Counted from the stretch's first letter, positions 18,482 to 27,747 are shown. The stretch: DNA of 64,000 bases from Microbulbifer sp. MKSA007 (GCA_032615215.1 CP128433.1:2005501-2069500), one strand, 5' to 3'. Notes: generated from the letters alone by a model not told the origin. Program-made: numbers and translations.

Positions 18482-18898
18482 ATGGACCAGCCTTATGATT
18501 TACTGACTGGTATCTTGCATTTTGCGGCCTACTTTGGCCTGTCGCTGGTACTTTTGATCGCGTTTAAATTTTTATACGCACTGGTGACCCCTCACGATGA
18601 GTGGAAGTTGATCCGCGAAGATAAGAATACGGCTGCCGCCATAGGTTTTGGTGGCGCTGTTTTGGGTTTTGCAATTGCCGTAGGTGGTGCTGCCAGTAAC
18701 TCTATTTCTATTGTCGATTTCGCCATCTGGGCCCTGGTTGCATTGATCGCCCAGTTAATTGCTTTTGCCATTATCCGCTTTGGATTTATGCCGCGTATTG
18801 TTGAGCGCATCGAAGATGGAGAGGTGAGTGCCGGTGTTATGTTGGCTGCAACTACAATCGCTGTTGGCGTATTGAATGCGGCTTGCATGAGCTACTAA
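18482..18898 (+). CDS. yjfL: YjfL family inner-membrane protein (DUF350)
   Basis: A 138-aa polytopic membrane protein with four predicted helices (about 12-38, 54-75, 82-105, 117-137). It shows the DUF350 features: a small Gly/Ala-rich second helix (A-A-I-G-F-G-G-A-V-L-G-F-A-I-A) and A-A-T-T-I-A-V-G-V-L-N-A-A-C-M. A near-perfect AAGGAGA site precedes ATG 18482. A transport or channel-like role has been proposed for the family; that is inference here. Confidence 0.9.
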   Translation: MDQPYDLLTGILHFAAYFGLSLVLLIAFKFLYALVTPHDEWKLIREDKNTAAAIGFGGAVLGFAIAVGGAASNSISIVDFAIWALVALIAQLIAFAIIRFGFMPRIVERIEDGEVSAGVMLAATTIAVGVLNAACMSY

Positions 18899-18910
18899 TT
18901 GGGGGTGGTA

Positions 18911-19534
18911 ATGAAGCGTACCAAGAATATTAACCTGGCAAGGATGCGCAAGGGCGGTGGCTCCAATTTTTTACTGCGCCCACTTGCCTTAGGTGTAGCG
19001 GCTGCCCTGGTCGGTTGCTCCTCAGATGAGGAAGTTAAAGTCGTCTCTTCAGTAGATGACTGTGTGGCCAATACCCAGCTGGACGAAGCTCAATGTGAAG
19101 CAGCTTATCAGCGCGCGGTTGAGGAAGCGGAGCGCACCGGGCCCAAGTATTCCCGTCTCTCTCAATGTGAGGCTGAGTTCGGTAGCTGCCAAGAGACCAG
19201 TAGCGGCGTCTGGATGCCTCTGATGGCGGGCTTTATGGTTGGCTCCATGCTCAATGACAGGGATCGCCACTATAACTATGGCTACTACAACCCGGTCTAC
19301 CGCTATTCAGGTTCCCGTTACCGCGACAAGCTGATGACAGCTGACGGCGGCATCATTGGCGATTATGGCCGTTCATCTTATAAGGTGGATAAAAGCGCTA
19401 CGGCGCCTAAGCCTAAAGTTACCAAAACTGTTTCCCGTGGAGGCTTTGGTGCAGTGGCATCGGCCAAATCCAACTGGGGAGGGGGCGCTCCAGCAGTGGT
19501 GGTTCGCGCGGCTGGGGAGGCTGATTTGTGCTGA
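18911..19534 (+). CDS. yjfM: YjfM family predicted lipoprotein (DUF1190)
   Basis: About 207 aa from ATG 18911, chosen because the GGGGG site fits it; an in-frame TTG at 18899 directly follows the yjfL stop. The signal ends L-V-G-C-S-S, so the protein is a likely lipoprotein. The body has the Cys spacing of DUF1190 (D-D-C near 52, Q-C-E-A-A-Y, Q-C-E-A-E-F-G-S-C) and then a Gly/Ser/Tyr-rich low-complexity half (Y-N-Y-G-Y-Y-N-P-V-Y). It overlaps yjfC by 7 bases. Confidence 0.85.
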   Translation: MKRTKNINLARMRKGGGSNFLLRPLALGVAAALVGCSSDEEVKVVSSVDDCVANTQLDEAQCEAAYQRAVEEAERTGPKYSRLSQCEAEFGSCQETSSGVWMPLMAGFMVGSMLNDRDRHYNYGYYNPVYRYSGSRYRDKLMTADGGIIGDYGRSSYKVDKSATAPKPKVTKTVSRGGFGAVASAKSNWGGGAPAVVVRAAGEADLC

Positions 19535-20693
19535 GGTTGCCGATTGGTGAGCGCCCGCGTTGGCAAGAGCGAGCGCAGGAGTTCGGGTTTCACTTCCATA
19601 CCATGTATGGCGAACCCTACTGGGATGAAAGCGCCTACTATCAATTCTCCTTGGAGCAGATAGAAAAGCACATTGAAGATCCCACCGAAGAAATTCACCA
19701 GATGTGCCTGGATGTCGTTGCCCGTGTGCTTGAGGATGAGGAGTTGCTGAGGCGGTTCTGTATACCCGAGCAGCACTGGGACTTTGTGCGAACATCCTGG
19801 CGTAATGGCGACCCCAGTCTCTATTCTCGCCTGGACTTTGCCTATTCCGGACAGGGGCCGGCAAAGCTCTATGAGAACAATGCTGATACTCCCACTTCTC
19901 TGTATGAAACCGGCTTCTGGCAGTGGTTGTGGCTGCAGGACAATGTCGATCGCAGGTCTCTGCCGCTACAGTCTGATCAGTTCAATAGCCTGCAGGAAAA
20001 GCTGGTTAACCGCTTCCATGATTTACAATTCCTGACCCCGGGGAGGGAGTTGCATTTCGCCTGCTGTAAAGATACGGAAGAGGACCGGGGCACGGTTCAA
20101 TATTTACAGGATTGTGCCTACGAAGCGGGGATCAATAATCATTTTGTCTTTATCGAAGATATTGGCCGGGATGAAGCGGGTCAGTTTACCGATTTGAATG
20201 ATCAGGTAATCACCTGGATGTTTAAGCTGTACCCATGGGAATTTATGCTCCGCGAGGAGTTCGGGACCCTGTTGGCAGGAAGCAATGTCCGTTGGTTGGA
20301 ACCGCCCTGGAAGGCGATTATTTCCAATAAGGCGCTTTTGCCAATGTTGTGGAAGCTTTTTCCAGAGCACCCGAATCTGCTTCCCTCTTTTTTGAGGATG
20401 AGCTGGACAAGGCTGCGGATTTCCCGGAATTAGTTAAGAAGCCAATCTTTTCACGAGAAGGGGCGAATATTTCGGTAGTAAAAGGGGCGGATACCACTTT
20501 GCTGTCCGATGGCCCCTATGGGCAAGAAGGGTTTATCTATCAGGCTCTGCATCCTCTCCCCAAATTTGGAAAGAACCATACTCTGGTGGGAAGCTGGCTC
20601 GTTGATGACCTGGCAGCGGGGATGTCCATCCGGGAAGATTCAAACCTGATTACCCAGGATATGAGCCGTTATCTGCCACATATCATCCTCTAG
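19528..20693 (+). CDS. yjfC: Glutathionylspermidine-synthase-like ATP-grasp protein YjfC, single-base frameshift
   Basis: Corrected length 388 aa, essentially the length of E. coli YjfC (about 387). ATP-grasp fold of the glutathionylspermidine-synthetase C-domain type: W-x-E-x-A-Y-Y-Q-F near 35, Y-E-N-N-A-D-T-P-T-S-L-Y-E near 115, P-W-E-x-M near 235, then K-P-I-F-S-R-E-G-A-N-I in the last part. The frame breaks in the T6 run 20388-20393; one extra T gives P-S-F-F-E-D-E-L-D-K. It is the last gene of the operon and may ligate a peptide or polyamine to an envelope component; the substrate is unknown. Confidence 0.85.
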
Positions 20694-20708
20694 GGCCCGC
20701 CAATGACT

Positions 20709-20737
20709 GCAGGCGCTGACATCAAGCCGGCGCCTGC
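20709..20737. terminator. Hairpin between convergent yjfC and PagL-like genes
   Basis: GCAGGCGC (20709-20716) pairs perfectly with GCGCCTGC (20730-20737) across a 13-base loop, followed by CAATCCTCTTCTTT. It abuts the stop codon of the convergent gene and could serve both strands. Confidence 0.6.
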
Positions 20738-21382
20738 TCAATCCTCTTCTTTAAAAGTTATAGTGCAACCGCAGCTCAAAAAATTCACTCCGGAATTTTC
20801 AGAACAGGTTCCTGCATTTGAGTAGTGCAGTGCGTAAGTTGTGACTCCCCAGCGGCGCTCACTCCCAAAGTCAGAGCCCAATCCAATTCGATCCTCAAAC
20901 TGGAAATGGCATCCCAGAGTTGTGTGATTTGTGTTTTTACTCACAATATTGGACTCAGTAATGTAACTGGCCCCCACGGAAAACTCGAAGTAGGGAAAGA
21001 TAGGCTTGTCCCACTGGGGCAGGTACTCAAGCCTCCATACCGGGCTCACTGACATACCGTGAACTAAATCCTCTCCCCTTTTGGAGACGTCGGGATCACC
21101 ATCGTCCAGGCTGGAGTGCCATTCAAAGTAACTGGTCTCCAGTCGCGTTTTGAGCGTCCATTTCTCAGCAAGGGACCACTGCCAGGGCAGGTCCTTGGAT
21201 ATGGCAAGGCGATATTGGGTGAGCTCATTGCGACGATTGGAAAATCCCGGGCCGGCTCCTACAATTGCAGCCCACCGTTTATCCGGGTTTGTTGCCGTTT
21301 CAGCCAAAGACCAGGCTGGAAGCAAAAGAGAAGAACATAGCAGACACAGGCCGAGCCTGCGGATAATCAAGTACAACATCAT
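20738..21382 (-). CDS. PagL-like outer-membrane lipid A 3-O-deacylase
   Basis: A 214-aa protein with a signal peptide (about 1-28, ending S-L-A). The C-terminal half alternates like an outer-membrane beta-barrel. Near residue 182 it has Y-A-L-H-Y-S-N-A-G, matching the H-x-S-N of PagL with catalytic His and Ser, and a Glu follows in C-S-E-N-S-G-V-N-F. PagL removes the 3-position acyl chain of lipid A, changing LPS stimulation and permeability. The assignment rests on the H-Y-S-N segment and barrel pattern. Convergent with the envelope-stress operon. Confidence 0.7.
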   Translation of the reverse strand: MMLYLIIRRLGLCLLCSSLLLPAWSLAETATNPDKRWAAIVGAGPGFSNRRNELTQYRLAISKDLPWQWSLAEKWTLKTRLETSYFEWHSSLDDGDPDVSKRGEDLVHGMSVSPVWRLEYLPQWDKPIFPYFEFSVGASYITESNIVSKNTNHTTLGCHFQFEDRIGLGSDFGSERRWGVTTYALHYSNAGTCSENSGVNFLSCGCTITFKEED

Positions 21383-22020
21383 CCCTGATCCTACCTTTCC
21401 TACTACGAATGGTGACTACAAGAAAATGATTGGTTAGGGAAACTCAAAATCATCCGGGTTCTTTTCCAGTGTAGACAGAGGTGAGCGAATATAGGTCTTT
21501 TATCCCAGTGGTAATTTACTAATGGGAATAATTTACTAGGCTGCAGTTGTATTTGTTGCCAGGAAAACACTTGCAGTGACAGTTTAAAAAAAGCGGTGAC
21601 AGTGATAGTTCTCTGATTTGAAAAGAGGTTTTTTTCTCAGGATGAAATACGTGTTCGTAGGTTGGGGTAGCTGCCAATTTCCGCCCTGCTGGCAACTTTT
21701 GAGGGTAGGTAATATCGAGAGATTTATGGTTTTAAGGCAGTCAGGCTTATCTATTTTGAATTGTAATAGGGGGTTGTTCGTGAGAGAGGGGTGTCATCTA
21801 TTGATAATTAATGAGTGTGGGAACTTGTATTAAGTTAAAAATCGTCTGGAAATTTCTCATCCTGTTAAAGGTTTGCCTGTTCTCTATTTTAGGGGTCGTT
21901 GTAGTTTTTTCGTCCTATTTTTTAATTGATTATTTTTCCTTGAAAAAAAATACCCTTTAATATTATTTTTAAGGGAAAATGGTGCGCTGGTGATCTTCTG
22001 AGGTTTGTAAATTTATATCA
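21383..22020. other. Gene-poor intergenic region upstream of the LPMO
   Basis: About 640 bp, AT-rich toward the right end (poly-A/T around 21905-21970). An ORF at 21618-21833 (71 codons) has no clear ribosome site and no recognisable content, and I do not call it a gene. Promoters for the PagL-like gene (leftward) and the LPMO (rightward) must lie here or in the leader that follows. Confidence 0.5.
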
Positions 22021-22159
22021 ATAATTGTCAGGAACCGTGCTGTTAAGTAGCGGTCCATAATTCTGTCGCCAACATTACACATCGAATATGTGTATTCAGG
22101 ATAAGGACCTGGTTCAGCTGGGGAAGGAGGTTGGACGAAATTGAATAACAGGCATAGAT
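22021..22159 (+). repeat. LPMO leader, copy 1 of a 139-bp diverged direct repeat
   Basis: This leader matches 24739-24877, exactly the same length, starting ATAATTGTCAGGAAC and ending CAGGCATAGAT / TAGGCATAGGT just before the ATG. It includes a conserved GG-AAGGAGGTTGGAC / GGGAGGGAGTTGGAC segment. The pair marks an ancient duplication of the LPMO gene with its upstream region. Confidence 0.75.
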
Positions 22160-23635
22160 ATGATTTTACGAAAAACCAAACTAGCATCTGCAATTAAACT
22201 ACCCGTATTAAATAGCGCCCTGATGGCAATAGCACTGGCCGGTATGAGTTCAAATGCACTTAGCCACGGCTATGTAGAGGCCGCTGATGGTGGTGTTGCA
22301 TCCGCTCGTGGAACCTTGTGTAAATATGCTCTCGATACGGGAGAGATGAATGTTGACTGCGGTGCTGTTCAATGGGAACCGCAAAGTATAGAAGGGAATG
22401 AAGGTTTCCCTGAAAGTGGTCCTGCTGATGGGCAGATAGCCAGTGCAGGAGATAGCTCCTGGTCAGAATTAAATGAGCAATCCTCAGATCGCTGGGTTAA
22501 GAATTATATTAGCTCCGGTTGGCAAACTTTTAAATGGCGCTTCACAGCCAATCATGTAACCCGGGACTGGAAATATTACATTACCAAAGAAGGTTGGAAT
22601 CCAAATGCGGTTTTGACCCGCGATCAATTTGATTTAGATCCATTCTGTGAGGTTGATGGCAACTATGAGCAGCCTGCGGTAAATACGACACATGAGTGTC
22701 AGGTGCCAGAACGTGAAGGCTACCACGTAATTCTTGCAGTTTGGGATGTGGGTGATACGGTTAATGCCTTCTATAATGTTATCGATGTCGAGTTTGATGG
22801 TGATAATGTTGTCAATACTGACTGGAGTGTTGCAGGCACTATTAATCCAACTCAAGATTTGAATGTGGGCGATAAAGTTTATACTCGTGTATTTGATAGC
22901 TCCGGTGAAAACTCCTCATATTCTACTGTCCTGGAAATTGCTTCAGATGAGCAGGGTATCGCTGAAAACTGGTCTCACGATCTGGCTGAGCTGATTAACC
23001 AGGAACAGAGCAGCATCCGCGCCGGTGATTACGATGGAAGCAGTAGTTTTGAGCCTCTATATGGCATCAACAGTATCTACTTGTTAGAAGGTAGCAGTTT
23101 AGAGAGTGTTGAAATTGGATACGAGCTTATCCAAGATCAGGATGATGACTCTACCGATGACGACAATAATTCCGGTGACGATAATTCGGATAATAGTGGA
23201 GACAATGGCGACTCTGGAAATTCCGGAAACTCTAGCTGTGAAGCGTTTGTGCAGCAGTATGGTGGTGATCCAGGCTACTCGATTGGCGACGTAGTTGTTT
23301 ATGACAATGTTGCTTATGAATCTACACATGAGCCAAACTGGTGGTCGCCGAGTGCTGCACCGCAATTCTGGAATGAAACTACCTGCGATGGCTCCGATAG
23401 TGGTTCAGACGATAGCTCTGATAACGGCTCCGATGATAGCTCTGATAGCAATGGTGGAGATGATAGCTCTGCGGTTTCCTGTCCTGAGTTCCAGCAGCCC
23501 TACGCCGGTGATAGTGCTTACCAAGTTGGAGATCGGGTAACTTTCAGTGGTCAGGTCTACATTTCAACCTACGGGCCAAACTGGTGGTCCCCATCGGCCG
23601 CACCTCAGTATTGGGAAGAGAGTTCCTGCCAATGA
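22160..23635 (+). CDS. AA10 lytic polysaccharide monooxygenase with two C-terminal chitin-binding modules
   Basis: A 491-aa secreted copper oxidase, likely chitin-active. The signal peptide (1-35) ends A-L-S so that the mature protein begins His-Gly-Tyr-Val-Glu, giving the N-terminal histidine-brace residue. The AA10 domain (36 to about 212) has W-K-W-R-F-T-A-N-H with the second Cu-ligand His and several Cys pairs. A GbpA-like second domain follows (about 230-325). Two CBM5/12/73-type modules close the protein (about 360-404 and 445-490). Each has the pattern C-x-x-F/F-Q, G-D, Y, G-D-x-V, W-W-S-P-S-A-A-P-Q-x-W, Cys. The linkers are Asp/Ser/Asn/Gly repeats typical of marine enzymes. Monocistronic. 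Confidence 0.93.
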   Translation: MILRKTKLASAIKLPVLNSALMAIALAGMSSNALSHGYVEAADGGVASARGTLCKYALDTGEMNVDCGAVQWEPQSIEGNEGFPESGPADGQIASAGDSSWSELNEQSSDRWVKNYISSGWQTFKWRFTANHVTRDWKYYITKEGWNPNAVLTRDQFDLDPFCEVDGNYEQPAVNTTHECQVPEREGYHVILAVWDVGDTVNAFYNVIDVEFDGDNVVNTDWSVAGTINPTQDLNVGDKVYTRVFDSSGENSSYSTVLEIASDEQGIAENWSHDLAELINQEQSSIRAGDYDGSSSFEPLYGINSIYLLEGSSLESVEIGYELIQDQDDDSTDDDNNSGDDNSDNSGDNGDSGNSGNSSCEAFVQQYGGDPGYSIGDVVVYDNVAYESTHEPNWWSPSAAPQFWNETTCDGSDSGSDDSSDNGSDDSSDSNGGDDSSAVSCPEFQQPYAGDSAYQVGDRVTFSGQVYISTYGPNWWSPSAAPQYWEESSCQ

Positions 23636-23679
23636 TGAGTACACTCTGCCTCCTATCTTTTGGTAGTTGATTGAGCTCA

Positions 23680-23714
23680 GTCCGACCAAAGGGCGCAGCT
23701 CCCTTAGGTCGGAC
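23680..23714 (+). terminator. Terminator hairpin after the LPMO gene
   Basis: GTCCGACC (23680-23687) and GGTCGGAC (23707-23714) pair perfectly, with an inner AAGGG/CCCTT extension. The T-tract after it is short. Confidence 0.65.
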
Positions 23715-23789
23715 GCATTTGTTAAGCTATCAGGTGTGTTGCTCTTTGTGATACACCAATCTTACTTCCCGTCAGTATTTATTCCTTTA

Positions 23790-24465
23790 ACTTTCCTGTT
23801 GATACATTCAAATGTGAAGGGCTTCTGAATACAGCGCAAAGCGTCACCTGACAATGACTTCCTGAATCTTACTGTCAACTCTGTAACTCTAGAAGGGAAT
23901 TGCTTTCCCCTCTGGGTCAATACTGTCCAGAACAGTGATCAATTCCTAGCTGCCTCTTTGCGGTATCATTCGATCCAGATACGCAAAGTCCACCCTATTG
24001 AACAACTTCCTATAGTCAGATATCGCGCTATTCGGCGCCTGTAATATTAACGGGGCCGTTATTTTTTATTTCAAATCGGGTCTCAGCGTGTGTGCAGATT
24101 TTATTAGTGAATTAATTTTTTGGCCTGATAAATTTATTTAATTATGAGGGGCGGAAATTGGCAGGTACAGTTAGAAGTAACTGTATCTTGTTTGCTGCTC
24201 AGGTAGGGCATAGTGCCTTTGTGTAAAGATATGATGCCATATAGCTCAGCGGGCTCTCGTGTAGTGTTGTATTCGTTTTACGGGTGGTAAAAATGAACCG
24301 TTGATTTTGAGGTTTGATTTATTTGAGATACCTTGGGCATTATGGTTGATGTAATCAAAAGGTGCTTATCCGGCAGGTCGTGAAGTTAACGAGGTAAATC
24401 GACGTTTCAGTTTGATTACGGAGGCGCTGTTATTCTAGTGGTGTCTCTGGGCGAGCCTCACTAGG
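23790..24465 (-). pseudogene. Decayed C-terminal half of a PAS hybrid histidine kinase
   Basis: No ORF survives, but the DNA aligns collinearly by eye with 28070-28770, the ATPase and receiver part of the intact kinase at 28032-29663. Clear matching blocks include GACTTCCTGAATCTTACTGTCAACTCTGTAAC in sense with the intact receiver end (near 28144), TTGGCCTGATAAA and GGAAATTGGCAGGTA (near 28438-28483), and GGGCATTATGGTTGATGTAATC (near 28660). Many substitutions and small indels disrupt the frame. It lies 150 bp downstream of the LPMO. The orientation matches the intact copy. Confidence 0.7.
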
Positions 24466-24738
24466 GTGGGGGAGTATTTTTCCGATCAAAATTGCCTGGG
24501 CTGGTGTCAAATTATTTTCCCAGGTCTGAGCATCATTAAAAGGATCTATTTATATGTTGAGCCAATAAGGCAGAATCCCTTTTCCTGTGAAGCTCAGGAA
24601 TTCCTTATTTCTTTAGTGCCTGTTGGTGATTTGATTGTTTTAAGTGTTTAGAAATTTACCTTATTAGCTGTTTTTTTGTTCTATACATTTTTGGTTGCAG
24701 ATTTCAGCGATTTTATTTTTGGGGTTTAAGCTTTGAAG

Positions 24739-24877
24739 ATAATTGTCAGGAACTGTGAAGCCAAGTGGTGGTCTACAACTTTACAATAAATATTATATTT
24801 GAGGTTGATCTCGACAGGATAATAACCTGATTAGTCTGGGGGAGGGAGTTGGACAAACTCGAATAATAGGCATAGGT
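24739..24877 (+). repeat. LPMO leader, copy 2 of the 139-bp diverged direct repeat
   Basis: Partner of 22021-22159, with the same length and the same end points relative to the start codon. It precedes the degenerate LPMO copy. Confidence 0.75.
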
Positions 24878-25162
24878 ATGATTTCACAAAAAACCAACCT
24901 AGTATTTGTATTTAATCAAGTCGCATTAAATCACACGATTATTGCTATTGTCTCAACTAGAGCCAGATCTAGTGCAACTGACCATGTTTACCTAGAGGCT
25001 GGTGATGGAGTTATCACATCTGCAAATGAAGCTCTATGTAAATCTGCTCTCGATCCTGGAGGAATCGATGTTGACTGCGATACAGATCATAGAGAGCCAA
25101 AAAGTACTGAGGGCTTCCTCGGAATTGAACTTGGGGATGGGAAAATAGCCAGCGCCCGATAA
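24878..25162 (+). pseudogene. Decayed N-terminal copy of the AA10 LPMO
   Basis: 94 codons align end to end with residues 1 to about 97 of the LPMO at 22160. Conserved pieces are M-I-x-x-K-T-x-L, Y-x-E-A-x-D-G-x-x-x-S-A, L-C-K-x-A-L-D, V-D-C, and D-G-x-I-A-S-A. The signal peptide has lost its hydrophobic core pattern. The cleavage/His region reads A-T-D-H-V-Y instead of L-S-H-G-Y. A stop codon follows at the point where the parent continues into its catalytic core, and no further LPMO sequence is seen in 25163-25460. Non-functional as an LPMO. Confidence 0.8.
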
Positions 25163-25460
25163 AAGTCTGACTGCTGGAAAAGAAAACCGTTTTAGCATCT
25201 ACTCATTTTTTGCTATCGACACGAAATGCATTTGGAATTAAGTCGTTGAGGGATTGAAGTGCTAGGGATCACAAGTGTAATAGATGAAGAGACATTCTAC
25301 TGAAGTCCAGTTTAAGGTCTAGCTGAATCGGTGTATCGACAGGTTGGTACGGCCTCCACAACCCAGTGCGGTCAACAACAGCCAATTTGAAAACAAACTT
25401 ACGGCCCACTGATAGATTTACTGATTCAGCGCGCCCTTCAATATCAAAGGACGTAATACA

Positions 25461-27083
25461 ATGAACCACATTCTGTTAAAAACATCGGCCTGCTTCCTGG
25501 CAGCAGGCTTAATATTGACATCGGGTGCTGTGCAGGCCCAGAAGACAAAGGGTAAGCAGCCCAAGGGACAAACCAGCGCGTATCTAGGAGAAACCAGCCG
25601 ATCAACTCTCTCCAAAGGTGTACTTGATCGGCTTGAGCGGACTTCGGGGAAGTCTGGCGAGCTTAATAGACCTAGAGATCGGGTTGTATTTTGGTTCAAC
25701 ACGATGCTCGACTCATCGGCTATCGATCATACTCCCGACCCTGATACCGGCGAAGTGGATTTCTACCAAGGCGGCCCTACCCGGTCCAGTCGCGCATTCG
25801 CCATCGTACAAACTGCTGTGTTTGACGCTCTGAACGCCTTTGACGGTAAATACCAACCTTATAATGATCTCGGTGTACTCGACACCAGAGATGCATCCAA
25901 AGATGCAGCTATCGCTTACGCCGCTTACGATACCTTGCGCGCACTCTACCCCGATCAGTCAGAGCGTTTGCAGGAATTACTGCTATCAGATCTTGACCAG
26001 ATAAGAGATAGCGCAGATAGAATTGCCAAGGGCCAAGTGATTGGCGAAGCCGCTGCTGCGGCAATGCTTGCAGTGCGCAGCAATGATAAGGCCGACCACT
26101 TGGAGCCCGCTTATGGTGAGGGCGGCGCTGTCGCGGATGGGGATGACACCTATCACTCGACATCGGTCAACACGGGTGCTACGGTACCGGGAGAATGGCA
26201 GCCTGATCCCGTGGATCCTGTTGGCCACGATTCCGTGGCTCTCGGAGCCTATTGGGGCAGTGTGACACCTTTTTCACTAAGTTCAGGTGATCAATTCCGC
26301 AGTCCGATTCCGCCTACAATTACGTCTGAGGAATATGCCGAAGCCTATGAGGAAGTGGCGGCCCTCGGCGGGTCCCCAGCCAATACTATTACCCCATCGA
26401 CATCCACAGCAGAGACACGATTTATCGGGAATTACTGGGGATATGACGGTGTACCGTTATTGGGCATTCCCCCGAGACTATATAACCTTATCGCCCTGCA
26501 GGCAGCACTGGATAACAAAGTCGAGAATGAGCTGGATCTGGCCCGGTATTTTGCTTTGATCAATGTGGGGCTGGCGGATTCTGGTATCGCTGCGTGGGAC
26601 AGTAAATACTATTACAATTACTGGAGACCGGTTACCGGTATTCGCATCGATGACGACAACCCATCGACCTTGCAGGATGAGCAATGGTTGCCGGTAGGGG
26701 TGTCAGTCATCAATACCACCATTGCGATTAGGCCAACACCGCCGTTCCCCTCCTACCCATCGGGTCATGCTACCTTCGGTGCTTCCACCTTCGAGATTAT
26801 GCGCAGTATGTTTGGAGATCAGCCCTTTACTTTTGTATCGGAAGAATACAATGGGGAAGGCTTCGACCCTTTCACGCCGGACACACCGAGGCCTTTGGTA
26901 CCTGTCCGTTTTGAATCCTATACCGCCGCTCAACAGGAAAATGGCCTCAGCCGCATTTATAACGGAGTGCACTGGGACTTTGACAATATTGCAGGCCAAG
27001 TCATGGGCGAGCAGATCGCGCAGAATTTAATGAACAACGTCGAAGCATTTAGCCTGATTAGTAGATCAAGGACTCGCAGGTAA
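25461..27083 (+). CDS. Vanadium-dependent haloperoxidase-like / PAP2 superfamily secreted protein
   Basis: A 540-aa exported protein (signal peptide 1-27, ending V-Q-A). It has the vanadium-binding / acid phosphatase motifs of the superfamily in order: Y-Y-N-Y-W-R-P-V-T-G-I-R (about 388-399, Lys replaced or elsewhere), P-S-Y-P-S-G-H-A-T-F-G (about 432-442) and S-R-I-Y-N-G-V-H-W-D-F-D (about 500-511). The last supplies Arg and the apical His. Such enzymes oxidise halides with H2O2 or act as phosphatases. Placement beside an LPMO, which produces and consumes H2O2, is suggestive but unproven. Confidence 0.85.
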   Translation: MNHILLKTSACFLAAGLILTSGAVQAQKTKGKQPKGQTSAYLGETSRSTLSKGVLDRLERTSGKSGELNRPRDRVVFWFNTMLDSSAIDHTPDPDTGEVDFYQGGPTRSSRAFAIVQTAVFDALNAFDGKYQPYNDLGVLDTRDASKDAAIAYAAYDTLRALYPDQSERLQELLLSDLDQIRDSADRIAKGQVIGEAAAAAMLAVRSNDKADHLEPAYGEGGAVADGDDTYHSTSVNTGATVPGEWQPDPVDPVGHDSVALGAYWGSVTPFSLSSGDQFRSPIPPTITSEEYAEAYEEVAALGGSPANTITPSTSTAETRFIGNYWGYDGVPLLGIPPRLYNLIALQAALDNKVENELDLARYFALINVGLADSGIAAWDSKYYYNYWRPVTGIRIDDDNPSTLQDEQWLPVGVSVINTTIAIRPTPPFPSYPSGHATFGASTFEIMRSMFGDQPFTFVSEEYNGEGFDPFTPDTPRPLVPVRFESYTAAQQENGLSRIYNGVHWDFDNIAGQVMGEQIAQNLMNNVEAFSLISRSRTRR

Positions 27084-27126
27084 ACTATTTTTACGCTATG
27101 AGCTAAATTCTCGCTCTCTATCAGGT

Positions 27127-27146
27127 GCCGCTCCGCAAGGGGCGGC
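27127..27146 (+). promoter_or_regulatory. Intergenic hairpin with GNRA-type tetraloop
   Basis: GCCGCTCC-GCAA-GGGGCGGC is an 8-bp stem (one U-G pair as RNA) capped by a GCAA tetraloop, 23 bases before the next start codon. There is no T-tract, so it may be an RNA-stability or processing element between two co-oriented genes. Confidence 0.4.
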
Positions 27147-27168
27147 CAAACCAAAGGTAACTCACCGT

Positions 27169-27747
27169 ATGAATAGCAAACGATATATTGCAGTGGCAGT
27201 GTTCGGAATAATCGCTTTTGGGTTTATAGCTACGCACACACTCAAAGAGCCAGTCGAAAACGAGAAGGTCTGGGTAAGTAAACAGGAGTCGGTACCGGAT
27301 GTTGAAAGCGTTATCCACCCTGCAAAAACACCCGCTTCAGTGGCACTGGCTAGCAACGACATTAAGGCTGCATTCGAGCGGGATACAGTTATCAAGTTGA
27401 ACAGTATTGTTCGCCGTTCCCTGGCTACTATTCGTAAGTACGATGCTGAGATAAAGGCCGTTCGAGCAGAGAGTCTTGCGGCGACTCAAGACGGAGTGAA
27501 TGAACAGCAAGTGGCATCTGCCAGGGCAAGTCTCGCCAAGCTGAAGGAGTGGGACCTAGAAGCATCCCGGGCTCTCAAGGATATGAACGCAGCCGTTGAG
27601 GAGCTAGAGGCAAGTGAAGAGCACTATAACGCAGCGATTTTAGCGGGCATGGTGCGTTTCGTGGAGACCGTGTCCACAGAAATAGGAGACGAGAACATCA
27701 AGCTGACAACATTGGTGGGGAAGGGGGCCGTAGCAGCAAAATTGTGA
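27169..27747 (+). CDS. Single-TM coiled-coil protein, unknown function
   Basis: A 192-aa protein with one N-terminal membrane helix (about 7-23) and a long helical periplasmic part with heptad-like spacing (about 65-160: I-R-K-Y-D-A-E-I-K-A-V-R-A-E-S-L and A-S-L-A-K-L-K-E-W-D-L-E-A-S-R-A-L). An AAGGTAA site precedes ATG 27169. No family recognised. It lies 85 bp downstream of the haloperoxidase-like gene and may be co-transcribed. Confidence 0.65.
   Translation: MNSKRYIAVAVFGIIAFGFIATHTLKEPVENEKVWVSKQESVPDVESVIHPAKTPASVALASNDIKAAFERDTVIKLNSIVRRSLATIRKYDAEIKAVRAESLAATQDGVNEQQVASARASLAKLKEWDLEASRALKDMNAAVEELEASEEHYNAAILAGMVRFVETVSTEIGDENIKLTTLVGKGAVAAKL

Noticed and set aside
21618..21833. 71-codon ORF upstream of the LPMO
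   Set aside because: No ribosome site, odd composition, no resemblance to any family; it lies in AT-rich intergenic DNA.
24466..24651. 61-codon ORF between the kinase remnant and the LPMO remnant
   Set aside because: No ribosome site and no family match; it lies among decayed sequence.
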